A DNA stretch of 64,000 bases from Litorilituus sediminis. GTDB lineage: Bacteria > Pseudomonadota > Gammaproteobacteria > Enterobacterales > Alteromonadaceae. Under the pieces are notes generated by a model that saw nothing but the letters and a program-made list of their open reading frames with translations, was not told the origin of the DNA and did not search any database. The first letter of the stretch is position 1; each line of letters begins with the position of its first letter. Where the stretch lies: contig NZ_CP034759.1 in NCBI RefSeq assembly GCF_004295665.1, forward strand, positions 3,472,001-3,536,000, read 5' to 3'. Of the stretch, positions 1-8,268 are shown in pieces. Position numbers and translations under genes: made by a program.

Positions 1-668
1 GCAAGCGATATGGCTTTTTCATCATCATTGATAAAAGAGTAAGAGGTTGCCATTTGCGCTTTTAGGTAGGCTAGTTCAAGGTCATCGCCTAACTTTTCCA
101 ACAGCAAATAAGCTTGGTGAAAATACTTTAGCGCCTCGATATCATTGTGGTTTAATGAATAGGAATTGGCCAAGTATGAGTAGGTATCAGCTAGCATCTT
201 AGAGTTTTCACTATCTTTTGCCAGTTGTTCCGCTTCAAAGTAGAGGTTTAACGCTTGCTCTGAGTTACCAAGTTCATCGAGAATACTTGCTTGCGATAAC
301 TTGAGCGAGATACCAATGCTGCTAGCAGGATCCGGTTTTAAAGCAAAACCTTGCTTTATGTACTCTTGTCCTAAAGTGAATTCGCCTAAATAGGTACAAT
401 AGCGCGCTAAGCGTTCATATAAAGCCGTTTTGTCATAATCGCTCATACTATCACCCTTCTCTGCCAATAACTTTTGCGCAAAGTCTAGGGCGAGCTTAGG
501 GTCTTTTTTATCTAAAATATCGACTTGATCGAAAGATTGTTGTAACCAGGGCGGGTGAGCATTAATGGCATAACTTGGTATGGCAAACGTTAGGCACAAT
601 AATAAAGACAACAAAAAGTAAATTCGTTGAGATATGCTGCTTTTACGAACTTTATTTGTCATAGACAT
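1..668 (-). CDS. Secreted TPR-repeat protein, N-terminal part (cut by window edge)
   Basis: The reverse strand is open from an ATG at 668 to the window edge, about 222 codons with no stop. It starts MSMTNKVRKSS and continues into a hydrophobic stretch (about residues 16-33, IYFLLSLLLCLTFAIPSYA), which looks like a Sec signal peptide ending in AYA/SYA. The rest is helical with TPR-like 34-residue spacing, for example blocks around ALYERLARYCTYLGEFTLGQ and LADTYSYLANSYSL. Exported proteins of this build in Alteromonadales often continue into a membrane segment and a GGDEF or histidine kinase domain, but that part lies outside the window. A second ATG at 662 is possible. The TPR assignment is well supported; the full function is unknown. 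Confidence 0.8.
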   Translation of the reverse strand, partial: MSMTNKVRKSSISQRIYFLLSLLLCLTFAIPSYAINAHPPWLQQSFDQVDILDKKDPKLALDFAQKLLAEKGDSMSDYDKTALYERLARYCTYLGEFTLGQEYIKQGFALKPDPASSIGISLKLSQASILDELGNSEQALNLYFEAEQLAKDSENSKMLADTYSYLANSYSLNHNDIEALKYFHQAYLLLEKLGDDLELAYLKAQMATSYSFINDDEKAISL

Positions 669-865
669 AGCTCTCATCACGATTTATCTTAACAGGGACA
701 AATTAGCTAGCTTAGTTAGAGCTAGTCTGTTTTTTTTATATATGTTTGTTATTCATATAAGTACCATAACTGTATTAATTGTAGTAGTAATTAATGGTAA
801 AAACTGGTTATTTTGAGAGTATTTTATCTTGGTAATCATTTACTAACATAGTTTAAAGAGTGTCT

Positions 866-2224
866 ATGTACGATCCTTTACATCATGCTTTTCCTGGTCA
901 TGGTGAAGCTTACCCAAATAGTTACTGGGCTGAAACCGCTTTACAATCGTCAGCTCCCGATAACGCACCGCCTGAAGATGATGGTGCTATCACAACGGAT
1001 ATCAGTGTTGATGTTGCTATTATCGGCGCTGGTTATACCGGGTTATCCTGTGCTTTGCATTTAGCCAGAGAGCATCATATTAACGCGCATGTACTTGAAG
1101 CGAATCAAACCGCTTGGGGTTGTAGCGGACGAAATGCTGGCTTTATTTTAAAGTCATCGGGTAGAAAAACTTACGCTAGCATGCAGGCTAAGTGGGGTGA
1201 GGAGGTCATGCGCGGTATTTACGCGGAAATGTGTGCCGGTGTTGATACCGTTAATGCCTTGATTGCGGAGGGGATTGATTGCCAAGTTCAAACACCTGGC
1301 TATTTAAAAGTTGCTCATAAACCAAGCATGTATAGAGCATTGCAGGCGCAAGCTAAGCTACAACAGGATATGTTTGCTTACGATATAGAGTGTTTATCAC
1401 AAACGCAGGTACGACAGCAGTACATGGATGATCAAAATGCTTATGGTGCCCTTCGTTTTAACGATGGTTTTGGCTTAAACCCATTAAAATTAGCTTGGGG
1501 TTATCATCAGCTAGCAAGAGCTGCTGGGGCGAAAATACATACCAGCTCTCCTGTTATAGATTGGCAAACCGTTAACAAGAAGCAGAGATTAATAACCCCT
1601 AAAGGTATAGTTACCGCAGATAAGGTGGTGATTGCCACTAATGGTTATACACCAAAAGGCTTTCACTCTTTAACTGAAAGTAAAACCTTACCTGTACTCT
1701 CGCAAATTATTGTTACTGAGCCTTTAACTGATGAGCAAATTGCTGCATGTAATTGGCTCACCGCTAATGTCGTAATGGATACTAGGGCGTTGAAGTATTA
1801 CTATCGCAAGTTGCCTGATAATCGCATTCTTTTTGGTGGTCGGGGCGCGATAACGGGTAAGAAAGCAGATGATCCCTATTATCCAAAACGCTTGTTATCA
1901 GTGCTGAAATCAAGTTTCCCGGCATTAAAAAATCTTAACTATCAATATGCGTGGTCAGGTTGGATTTGTATGTCGTTAGATGATATACCGCATATATATC
2001 AAAACGATGACGGCAGTGTTTTTTATGCCATGGGTTATTGTGGTAGCGGCGTGTCTTTTTCTGCTCAGGCGGGTAAACGTTTAGCTGAAAAAGTTGCTGG
2101 GCAAGCCGTGCCAAATTTACCTTTATATCAATCGCCTTTGCCTAAATTTCCCTTCGCGCCATTAAGGCGATTAGGGCAATGGGGTTATTTTCATTACGGT
2201 AAGTTTAAAGATACTTATCTGTAG
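866..2224 (+). CDS. FAD-dependent amine oxidase (DAO family, PuuB-like)
   Basis: A flavoprotein of the D-amino-acid oxidase fold, in the group that includes gamma-glutamylputrescine oxidase. Such enzymes oxidise an amine or amino acid to an aldehyde or imine with release of hydrogen peroxide. A GxGxxG dinucleotide-binding motif (GAGYTGL, about residues 54-60) is followed by the acidic end of the second strand (VLEA) and the GRNAGF segment typical of the family. The C-terminal part has the flavin-contacting YCGSGVSFSAQAG block. Length (452 aa) is normal. The frame also has a GTG at 860, but AAAGAG sits five bases before the ATG at 866, so the ATG is preferred. A small cyclotransferase-fold gene follows 26 bp later. 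The substrate cannot be told from sequence. Confidence 0.8.
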   Translation: MYDPLHHAFPGHGEAYPNSYWAETALQSSAPDNAPPEDDGAITTDISVDVAIIGAGYTGLSCALHLAREHHINAHVLEANQTAWGCSGRNAGFILKSSGRKTYASMQAKWGEEVMRGIYAEMCAGVDTVNALIAEGIDCQVQTPGYLKVAHKPSMYRALQAQAKLQQDMFAYDIECLSQTQVRQQYMDDQNAYGALRFNDGFGLNPLKLAWGYHQLARAAGAKIHTSSPVIDWQTVNKKQRLITPKGIVTADKVVIATNGYTPKGFHSLTESKTLPVLSQIIVTEPLTDEQIAACNWLTANVVMDTRALKYYYRKLPDNRILFGGRGAITGKKADDPYYPKRLLSVLKSSFPALKNLNYQYAWSGWICMSLDDIPHIYQNDDGSVFYAMGYCGSGVSFSAQAGKRLAEKVAGQAVPNLPLYQSPLPKFPFAPLRRLGQWGYFHYGKFKDTYL

Positions 2225-2250
2225 GTTACTTTTAAATAATAGGAAACAGT

Positions 2251-2598
2251 ATGGAGCAGTTATTTTCTTATGGCACTTTGCAGCTTGAGCAGGTGCAAAA
2301 AGATACCTTTGGCAGAAAATTAACAGGGCAATTAGATACCTTGATAGGCTTTGAGTTGTCTGAGGTAGAAATAACAGACCCGCAAGTGTTGGCAAGTAGT
2401 GGTAAGGCTTTTCATCCAATTGTTAAGTACACAGGCAAGCAAACGGATAAAGTAGAAGGGACTATTTTTCACATTACCGCAGAAGAGCTAGCCCAGTCAG
2501 ATGCCTATGAGGTTGATGATTATGTTCGTGTTAAAGCAAAATTTATCTCAGGTAAGCAAGCTTGGATTTATATTTGTGCCAAATCAAAACGACCTTAA
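2251..2598 (+). CDS. Gamma-glutamylcyclotransferase-fold (AIG2-like) protein
   Basis: A 115-residue protein of the GGCT/AIG2 family, cytoplasmic. The N-terminal MEQLFSYGTL carries the YGTL glycine loop that binds the gamma-glutamyl group, and the DAYEVDDY segment has the conserved acidic residue (E87) that serves as the catalytic base in characterised members. These enzymes release 5-oxoproline from gamma-glutamyl amines or amino acids. It lies 26 bp after the PuuB-like oxidase and reads the same way, with GGAAAC as a ribosome site, so the two are probably one operon. The pairing fits gamma-glutamyl-amine chemistry, but that link is an inference. A reverse-strand frame over the junction (2171-2419) is a shadow. 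Confidence 0.78.
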   Translation: MEQLFSYGTLQLEQVQKDTFGRKLTGQLDTLIGFELSEVEITDPQVLASSGKAFHPIVKYTGKQTDKVEGTIFHITAEELAQSDAYEVDDYVRVKAKFISGKQAWIYICAKSKRP

Positions 2599-2786
2599 AC
2601 AGTAAACCCTATTATATGATAGGTGAGGTAACTTGCTTAGAAAGTTTACTAAGTTGCACACTTATGCAATTAAAATGCGAGATTTTAATCTAAAGTAAAA
2701 GCGCTATTTCACTTGAATCGCTGCTCTAGCTTAGGTAAAATCTGCCATCTTATTTTTTGTGTCAAAAGCGATTAAGGGTAATTTAG

Positions 2787-3560
2787 TTGAGATTTACCAT
2801 TAAAAAGTGTGTTGCTTGGGGTGGTGGTCTTACCACAGCGCAAGACTGGCAAGCCTTTGCTCAACACGAGCAATCTTTATCGCAAACACAAGAATTACCG
2901 GCATTAAAGCAAATGCCAGCGATGCAACGTAGACGTTTAAGCCCGTTTGCCAAGTTGTCGCTACATTGTGCGCTTGAGGCTGCTGATGATTGTTTAACGA
3001 CAGTGCCGAGTGTTTTTGCCTCTCGCCATGGCGATTTAGCAAAAACGAGTAAACTTATCAGTGATGTCGCAAGCAAAGAAGTGCTTTCGCCGACCCAGTT
3101 TGGTTTATCTGTACATAATGCCGTTGGTGGCTTATTTAGTATTTATACTGGTAATAAGGCGCCAATGTCGGCAGTGTCTGCGGGTGAAGATACTTTTTTC
3201 ACTGCGCTTTTAGATGCACTTTGTAAATTAAACAGCAATGATTATAAACAAATTTTATTGGTGTTTACTGAAACAAAAGTACCAGAGATATATCAGCAAT
3301 ATATACAGCAAGATGAGTTAGATATTGCCTGTGCGCTATTAATTGAAAGTGAGCAGGAAAGTCATCACCAGTCACAACAGACAGTGTTTGAACTAGCTAT
3401 TGAAGAAAAAATACCGCAGGAAAATAGTGCTGAAGCTAATGAAAGCGCACGCATGCAAGTGCTTGACTTCTTAGCCTTTTATTACAGCGATAACCTGCAA
3501 ACGTTGGTTGAATCTAAACGTCATTTATGGCGTCTAGCTAGAATAGCTGACCAGAAGTAA
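2787..3560 (+). CDS. apeC: Ketosynthase-like chain-length factor of the aryl polyene cluster (ApeC)
   Basis: First gene of the aryl polyene cluster. The 257-residue protein is a short beta-ketoacyl-synthase-like domain (Ketoacyl-synt_2 type) ending in a long acidic tail region. At the place of the nucleophile the sequence runs SAVSAGEDTFFTAL, so the active-site cysteine is absent. That is expected for a chain-length-factor partner; in Xenorhabdus the ApeC protein pairs with the active ketosynthase ApeO. The start is a TTG at 2787 (then AGATTTACC), with AAGGG about nine bases upstream; there is no better ATG because the conserved RFTIKKCVAW start would be lost. It is 18 bp upstream of the first ACP. 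The 188 bp before it should hold the cluster promoter. Confidence 0.8.
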   Translation: MRFTIKKCVAWGGGLTTAQDWQAFAQHEQSLSQTQELPALKQMPAMQRRRLSPFAKLSLHCALEAADDCLTTVPSVFASRHGDLAKTSKLISDVASKEVLSPTQFGLSVHNAVGGLFSIYTGNKAPMSAVSAGEDTFFTALLDALCKLNSNDYKQILLVFTETKVPEIYQQYIQQDELDIACALLIESEQESHHQSQQTVFELAIEEKIPQENSAEANESARMQVLDFLAFYYSDNLQTLVESKRHLWRLARIADQK

Positions 3561-3578
3561 ATTAAGGAATTTTTTAAA

Positions 3579-3836
3579 ATGAATGCGCTTAGCGATGAAG
3601 TAAAACAATTGATCATTGATACCTTAGATCTAGAAGATATTGAACCAGCCGATATTGATTATGAAGATGCATTATTTGTTGATGGTTTAGGTTTGGATTC
3701 AATCGATGCGCTAGAGTTAGGTGTTGCCATTAAGAAAGCGTATAACGTTAAGATTGACAATAATTCAGAAGACAGCAAACAGCACTTTTATTCAGTGAAA
3801 ACTCTATGTGAGTTTATTGCTGAAAATCGCGCTTAA
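3579..3836 (+). CDS. apeE: Acyl carrier protein (ApeE)
   Basis: An 85-residue acidic acyl carrier protein. The phosphopantetheine attachment motif is GLGLDSIDALEL, with S41 as the modified serine. The body is a typical four-helix ACP (acidic helix II, LELGVAIKKAY). It carries the growing polyene between ketosynthase, ketoreductase and dehydratase in type II PKS fashion. It is the first of two adjacent ACPs, the standard layout of aryl polyene clusters, and starts 18 bp after apeC with AAGGAA as ribosome site. It is slightly longer than ApeF, with an insertion (NNSEDSKQHFYS) before the last helix. Confidence 0.9.
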   Translation: MNALSDEVKQLIIDTLDLEDIEPADIDYEDALFVDGLGLDSIDALELGVAIKKAYNVKIDNNSEDSKQHFYSVKTLCEFIAENRA

Positions 3837-3844
3837 GTGGGTGA

Positions 3845-4090
3845 ATGATGAATAACGACGAATTATTTGCCATGTTAAAGGATATCTTAGTCGATGCTTT
3901 TGAAGTTGACGAAGAAGATATTACTTTAGATGCAAACCTATATGAAGATCTTGATTTAGACAGCATAGATGCGGTTGATTTAGTGGTTAAACTAAGAGAA
4001 AAAACCGGTAAAAAAATCGAGCCGAATGACTTTAAACAGGTACGTACAGTAGACGATGTCATCGTAGCGATTAAAAAGCTACTTGATTAA
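3845..4090 (+). CDS. apeF: Acyl carrier protein (ApeF)
   Basis: Second acyl carrier protein, 81 residues, with the motif DLDLDSIDAVDLVVKL and S40 as the phosphopantetheine site. In characterised aryl polyene systems the two ACPs are not equivalent: one serves starter loading or elongation, the other elongation or transfer; which does what here cannot be read. The start is one of two consecutive ATGs (3845 or 3848) preceded by GTGGGTGA. It lies eight bases after the apeE stop, so the two are surely cotranscribed. The C-terminus (FKQVRTVDDVIVAIKKLL) is normal for the family. Confidence 0.9.
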   Translation: MMNNDELFAMLKDILVDAFEVDEEDITLDANLYEDLDLDSIDAVDLVVKLREKTGKKIEPNDFKQVRTVDDVIVAIKKLLD

Positions 4091-4146
4091 CAACGAGTTA
4101 ATAATCAAGCTAATTAATTGCTAATTAGCGCAGTTAATACAGCTTT

Positions 4147-4704
4147 ATGAAAAATGCGATTATAGCTTTACTCTTTCTAGCTTACCCTGTACTTGTCTAT
4201 TTTGGCTTACACTATGTAAAACCCAGTGTATTAGCCGCCCTCTTTGCCTTGTTATTTATTTTTAGACATTTTAGTCAAGCTAAATATCAAGGCAAAATAC
4301 CTCATTTAAATGTATTGCTATTTACCGTACTTGCCTTGTTAGCTTATAGCGCTATTGCGAACTCTGAGCTGGCATTAAAGTTTTATCCGGTTGTTGTCAG
4401 CTTAAGCTTTCTTAGCATTTTTGCTTATTCATTAGTAAAGCCGCCGAGCGTAGTGCAGATCATTGCCAGCAGGCAAGAGCAACTCGATGACAATGGCGTA
4501 AAATATACGCGTAAAGTTACCCAAGTTTGGTGTGTATACTTTATAATAAACGCGCTGATCGCCACCTGGACCATTTTCCATGAAGATCAAACCTTATGGT
4601 TAATGTACAACGGTTTGATTTCATATATTTTAATGGCTTTATTGATGGCAGTAGAGTTTTTGATAAGAAAAAGAATAAAGCGGCGTAATGCTAGTAAGGC
4701 ATAG
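4147..4704 (+). CDS. apeG: COG4648-type inner membrane protein (ApeG)
   Basis: A 185-residue polytopic membrane protein. Hydrophobic stretches cover about residues 4-22, 24-42, 56-73, 80-98, 128-146 and 152-172, followed by a basic tail (RKRIKRRNASKA) that should face the cytoplasm. Proteins of this type occur in nearly all aryl polyene clusters at this position between the ACPs and the starter ligase. Their role has not been defined; a scaffold at the membrane for the pathway or a part in export are guesses. The central block VKPPSVVQIIASRQEQLDDNGVKYTR is a cytoplasmic loop. Identification rests on position, topology and size. Confidence 0.78.
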   Translation: MKNAIIALLFLAYPVLVYFGLHYVKPSVLAALFALLFIFRHFSQAKYQGKIPHLNVLLFTVLALLAYSAIANSELALKFYPVVVSLSFLSIFAYSLVKPPSVVQIIASRQEQLDDNGVKYTRKVTQVWCVYFIINALIATWTIFHEDQTLWLMYNGLISYILMALLMAVEFLIRKRIKRRNASKA

Positions 4705-4719
4705 AAACTAATTAATATT

Positions 4720-6078
4720 ATGAAATTTCCCCAGCAATCAAGTCAGTTTATCGAACAAGGTGTTGATTTTGCCCAGTGGCAGCGACAACTTGTTGCTTAT
4801 CGCGACTTTTTTTCCAAACAAAATCAGCAGCGTTGGTTATTATTCGTTGAAGATAGTTATCAGTTTTCTTTGTTATTCTTTGCTTTAATTGCCGCGAAAA
4901 AACAGTTGATATTGCCGCCAAACGGTCAGCCTTTGCAAGTTAAGCAATGTATGGCACATGCTGATATTTTTATTGGCGATCTTGATGGCGAAGCTGATAC
5001 TGACTTAGACTACCCTCGCTTTGATATTGAGCAATTAGCTGGTATTGACATGACCAGTCATGATGAGCTGTCATTTGATCTACACAGTAAGATAAGCTTT
5101 TTTACTTCAGGTTCGAGTGGACAAGCTAAAGCGATTGAAAAATCATTCGGACAACTTGTAACTGAAGTTGAACAATTAGAGCAAACATTTACCGCGCATT
5201 TTGCTGATAACTGTATTGTTATGGCGACGGTATCGCATCAACATATCTATGGTTTACTGTTTAAATTGTTGTGGCCTTTGTGGGCAGGGCGAGATTTATA
5301 TTTAAAAACATTTGCTTACCCAGAGCACTTAGTACATCAGGTCAAGCAAACGCCAAATGCAAGCATTTGTTTAATATCAAGCCCAGCGTATTATCATCGC
5401 TTATTGGCTGATAACGTTTTAGCTGATATTAAATCTCAATTGTCAGTATTGTTTTCCTCTGGTGGGCCATTAAATGCTCAAGCGGCGATTGATTTGCAGC
5501 AAAGTTTAGGTATAACGCCAATTGAAGTGTATGGCAGCACTGAAACCGGTGGTATTGCTTGGCGACAACGTCAAAGCATTGATGATGATATATGGCAGGT
5601 ATTTTCTGCCATTCAATGTCATAACGACGATAGCGAGCAGCGTTTATCTATTTTATCTCCTTATGTTGATAGCGCTCATTGGTATCGAACCGATGATAGA
5701 GTTGAGCTACTTGATAAACAAAGATTTAAACTGCTAGGCCGTGCTGATAGAATTGTCAAAATTGAAGAAAAGCGCTGTTCACTTGATGAAATTGGCCTGC
5801 GCTTAGTTGAACATAGCTTTGTTGAACAAGCCTATGTTCTTGTTGTTGGTGATGCAGATAAACGACGAACTTTAGCGGCGGTAGTAGAATTAACTGAGGC
5901 AGGCCAAGAAGCGCTTGCAACAAGTGTAAAGTTTAAGTTTGATCGATTACTTAAAGCGCATTTAAAACAGTACTTCGAGGCGATTGTTATCCCAAGGAAG
6001 TTTCGCTATTTGACGCAACTGCCTTTTAACAGCCAAGGAAAACTAAATAAAAAGCATTTGGAGACATTGTTTGACTGA
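4720..6078 (+). CDS. apeH: AMP-forming aryl-acid/ACP ligase (ApeH)
   Basis: An ANL-superfamily adenylation enzyme, 452 residues, that activates the aryl carboxylic acid starter as an adenylate and loads it on CoA or ACP. Visible signatures are the P-loop FFTSGSSGQAKAIEKS, the YGSTETGG core motif, YRTDDRVEL with the ribose-binding aspartate, and GRADRIVKIEEKRCSL at the hinge to the C-terminal domain, which ends with the catalytic lysine region (NSQGKLNKKH). It is shorter than standard acyl-CoA synthetases because the N-terminal part is reduced, as is usual for ApeH. It overlaps the next gene by eight bases. The starter is probably made by the ammonia-lyase encoded downstream. Confidence 0.87.
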   Translation: MKFPQQSSQFIEQGVDFAQWQRQLVAYRDFFSKQNQQRWLLFVEDSYQFSLLFFALIAAKKQLILPPNGQPLQVKQCMAHADIFIGDLDGEADTDLDYPRFDIEQLAGIDMTSHDELSFDLHSKISFFTSGSSGQAKAIEKSFGQLVTEVEQLEQTFTAHFADNCIVMATVSHQHIYGLLFKLLWPLWAGRDLYLKTFAYPEHLVHQVKQTPNASICLISSPAYYHRLLADNVLADIKSQLSVLFSSGGPLNAQAAIDLQQSLGITPIEVYGSTETGGIAWRQRQSIDDDIWQVFSAIQCHNDDSEQRLSILSPYVDSAHWYRTDDRVELLDKQRFKLLGRADRIVKIEEKRCSLDEIGLRLVEHSFVEQAYVLVVGDADKRRTLAAVVELTEAGQEALATSVKFKFDRLLKAHLKQYFEAIVIPRKFRYLTQLPFNSQGKLNKKHLETLFD

Positions 6079-6421
6079 TTTCGTTTATAAGCCTCAACTT
6101 AGTGTGCTTACTCAGAGCGAACAGCGTATTGAGTTATTGCTAACTATACCCGAGAATTTATATTATTTTCAGGGGCATTTCCCACAGGCTGCTATTTTGC
6201 CTGGTGTTGCTCAATTAGATTGGGTTATGCAGTACTTAGCTGAATATTTTTCTGTTGATACCAGCACTTTGCAAAGTGTTGATGCCTTGAAGTTTCAACA
6301 TATTGTTAGGCCAAATTACCAAGTAACACTAGAGTTAAGTCAAATAAAGTACAATAAATTTGCGTTTAGTTATCATTCAGCGCATGGTCAGCATGCATCA
6401 GGTAAGGTGGTATTGGCTTAA
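6071..6421 (+). CDS. apeI: FabZ-like hotdog dehydratase (ApeI)
   Basis: A 116-residue single hotdog domain of the FabA/FabZ type. The segment FQGHFPQAAILPGVAQLDWVMQY has the catalytic-loop signature GHFP...PGV and the start of the central helix. In the aryl polyene pathway it is one of two dehydratases (with ApeP) that turn beta-hydroxyacyl-ACP into the trans double bond; structural work on Xenorhabdus shows an ApeI:ApeP pair. The start is a TTG at 6071 overlapping the apeH stop; GGAG about seven bases upstream supports it, and no ATG is available without losing the N-terminal strand. Its TAA overlaps the ATG of the glycosyltransferase (TAATG). Confidence 0.82.
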   Translation: MTDFVYKPQLSVLTQSEQRIELLLTIPENLYYFQGHFPQAAILPGVAQLDWVMQYLAEYFSVDTSTLQSVDALKFQHIVRPNYQVTLELSQIKYNKFAFSYHSAHGQHASGKVVLA

Positions 6422-7221
6422 TGGCACTCTCTTGTGAAACCTTAGTAGAGATAACTAATCAACTTAATGCTGCACATTTTAACTATGGTTTTGTTATTCC
6501 AAATTACAATCATCACTTAGTGATAGCGCAAACGATTGCTGAGCTGGTTGCCTTTGGTTTACCGATTATTTTAGTTGATGATGGCAGTAATGAAGTAACG
6601 CAACAAGTCTTAGCAGACATAGATCAGCAGTACGCCTTAGTAACCTTGATTAGGCGTGAACAAAATGGCGGCAAAGGCGCGGCGGTACAAACAGGATTAG
6701 CAGCGGCTATTGATGCTGGCTGGAGCCATGCTCTGCAAGTGGATGCAGATGGTCAGCATGATTTAAATGATGTTACTCGCATGTTATCTGCCTCTTTATT
6801 GCAGCCCAAGGCACTGATTAGCGGTCAACCTATCTATGATGAGAGTATTTCTAAAGGGCGCTACTATGGCCGCTTTATAACGCACTTTTGGGTTTATGTT
6901 GAAACATTATCGACAGAGATTAAAGACTCTATGTGTGGCTTTCGGGTTTATCCGTTAGGCGCTTATGGTGAGTTGATTAAGCAAACTCGCTTGGGAAATA
7001 AAATGGACTTTGATATTGAGGTGATGGTGAAAATGCATTGGCAAAATGTGCCAATCCACTTTATTGCCACTAAAGTGCATTACCCAGAAAATGGTGTTTC
7101 TCATTTTCATGTGTTTGATGATAACGTCTTGATTTCTTTGATGCATACTCGATTATTCTTCGGCATGTTGTGGCGTTTACCAAAATTAATATGGCGTAAA
7201 TTTTCGCCGCTAGCTACTTAG
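6421..7221 (+). CDS. Family 2 glycosyltransferase (ApeJ-like N-terminal half)
   Basis: A 266-residue GT2 (GT-A fold) transferase, related to polyprenyl-phosphate and dolichol-phosphate sugar transferases. Nucleotide-sugar binding residues are seen in LVDDGSNE, QNGGKGAAVQTG and the metal-binding DADGQHD. In many aryl polyene clusters a glycosyltransferase domain is fused to a lauroyl-acyltransferase-like domain as ApeJ; here the two are separate genes, 12 bp apart. The product probably links the polyene to its membrane anchor headgroup. Translation is coupled to apeI through TAATG. The sugar donor cannot be told from sequence. Confidence 0.83.
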   Translation: MALSCETLVEITNQLNAAHFNYGFVIPNYNHHLVIAQTIAELVAFGLPIILVDDGSNEVTQQVLADIDQQYALVTLIRREQNGGKGAAVQTGLAAAIDAGWSHALQVDADGQHDLNDVTRMLSASLLQPKALISGQPIYDESISKGRYYGRFITHFWVYVETLSTEIKDSMCGFRVYPLGAYGELIKQTRLGNKMDFDIEVMVKMHWQNVPIHFIATKVHYPENGVSHFHVFDDNVLISLMHTRLFFGMLWRLPKLIWRKFSPLAT

Positions 7222-7233
7222 GTTGAAAGTAAC

Positions 7234-8196
7234 ATGAGTTCACAGCAGCATTGGTCAAAAGTTAAAGAGCGCGGCTCTATGCTTGGCATTGAAACCTTAG
7301 TCTTTGTTTATAAGGTGTTCGGTAAAGGCTTTTTTAAGGTGTGTTTAACACCTGTGATGTTTTATTTTTACCTTACTGGCCGAGAAGCGCGTCATGCCAC
7401 TTGGTATTATTTAGCCAATTACAATGCTAGTCAGGGCTTAGCGAAACTTAATGGCTTAGCTAAGTTTAACCAAGGCTTTAAGGTGTTTTTCTCATTTGGT
7501 TTATCTATTGTCGATAAATTTGATGCTTGGCTTGGCAAGGTCAATATTGATGATATAGATATTGTTAACCAAGCGGCATATCAGGAATTGTTAGAAGCAC
7601 AGGGCAGCGTAATTTTCAGTGCCCATTTAGGTAATATGGAAGTGTGCCGCGCTATTTTTAGTAGCGGTGATAATAAAAGACCACTTAATGTCATTACCTA
7701 TAATGAACACACGCCGTCGTTTAATAACTTCTTAAAAAAAGTTAATGCTGAGTCTGCGGTGAACTTTGTTCATATCAATAACTTTGGTCCTGATGACACC
7801 ATTAAGTTAAAACAAAAAATTGAAGACGGTGAATCGGTGGTAATATTTGCCGATAGAACTTCGGTTAATAACCCAAATAGTGTTAACTTTGCCCCGTTTT
7901 TAGGTGAGCAAGCGCCTTTTGCTGTTGGGCCATTTGCCTTAGCAAGTATTATGGAATGTAAGGTGTTTACCATGTTTTGTATAAACGAAAACGGTAAATA
8001 CCGTACTTATATTGATAAGTTAGCAGATCCTATCAAGGTGAAACGTAAAGAAAGACAAGCATATTTTAAAGATTTAACTGAGCGCTTTGCTAAGTGCTTA
8101 GAAAAACATGTAAAGTTAGCCCCTTATCAATGGTATAACTTTTTTAATTTTTGGCATACGGTTAAAAAGCCTGAACCTCAGGGTAATGAAGAGTAA
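7234..8196 (+). CDS. LpxL/HtrB-like lysophospholipid acyltransferase (ApeJ-like C-terminal half)
   Basis: A 320-residue acyltransferase of the lipid A lauroyl/myristoyl transferase family, membrane-associated through its N-terminal region. The catalytic HxxxxE motif is in FSAHLGNMEVCR, and the later VVIFADRTSV segment matches the second conserved block of the family (usually a GD/ADR motif). It ends in a family-typical WYNFFNFW stretch. It follows the glycosyltransferase by 12 bp, and together they correspond to the fused ApeJ of other clusters. It probably transfers an acyl chain, either the polyene or a fatty acid, to the lipid headgroup. That acceptor is an inference. Confidence 0.83.
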   Translation: MSSQQHWSKVKERGSMLGIETLVFVYKVFGKGFFKVCLTPVMFYFYLTGREARHATWYYLANYNASQGLAKLNGLAKFNQGFKVFFSFGLSIVDKFDAWLGKVNIDDIDIVNQAAYQELLEAQGSVIFSAHLGNMEVCRAIFSSGDNKRPLNVITYNEHTPSFNNFLKKVNAESAVNFVHINNFGPDDTIKLKQKIEDGESVVIFADRTSVNNPNSVNFAPFLGEQAPFAVGPFALASIMECKVFTMFCINENGKYRTYIDKLADPIKVKRKERQAYFKDLTERFAKCLEKHVKLAPYQWYNFFNFWHTVKKPEPQGNEE

Positions 8197-8268
8197 CTGG
8201 ATTAAAGTTACAGGCCGTAGAAATGCCTGATAGCATTTTGATCAGCACAAGATCATATGGAGAAGTAA

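Noticed and set aside
634-816. 60-residue hydrophobic ORF on the plus strand
   Set aside because: It overlaps the start of the minus-strand TPR gene, has no ribosome site and its composition reflects the AT-rich intergenic region.
2599-2786. A sigma-70 promoter for the aryl polyene cluster (TTGCAC with an A/T-rich -10)
   Set aside because: Several equally weak hexamer pairs are possible in this AT-rich stretch, so none is singled out.
5522-5737. 71-residue ORF inside apeH
   Set aside because: Fully inside a well-supported gene on the same strand in another frame; no independent support.
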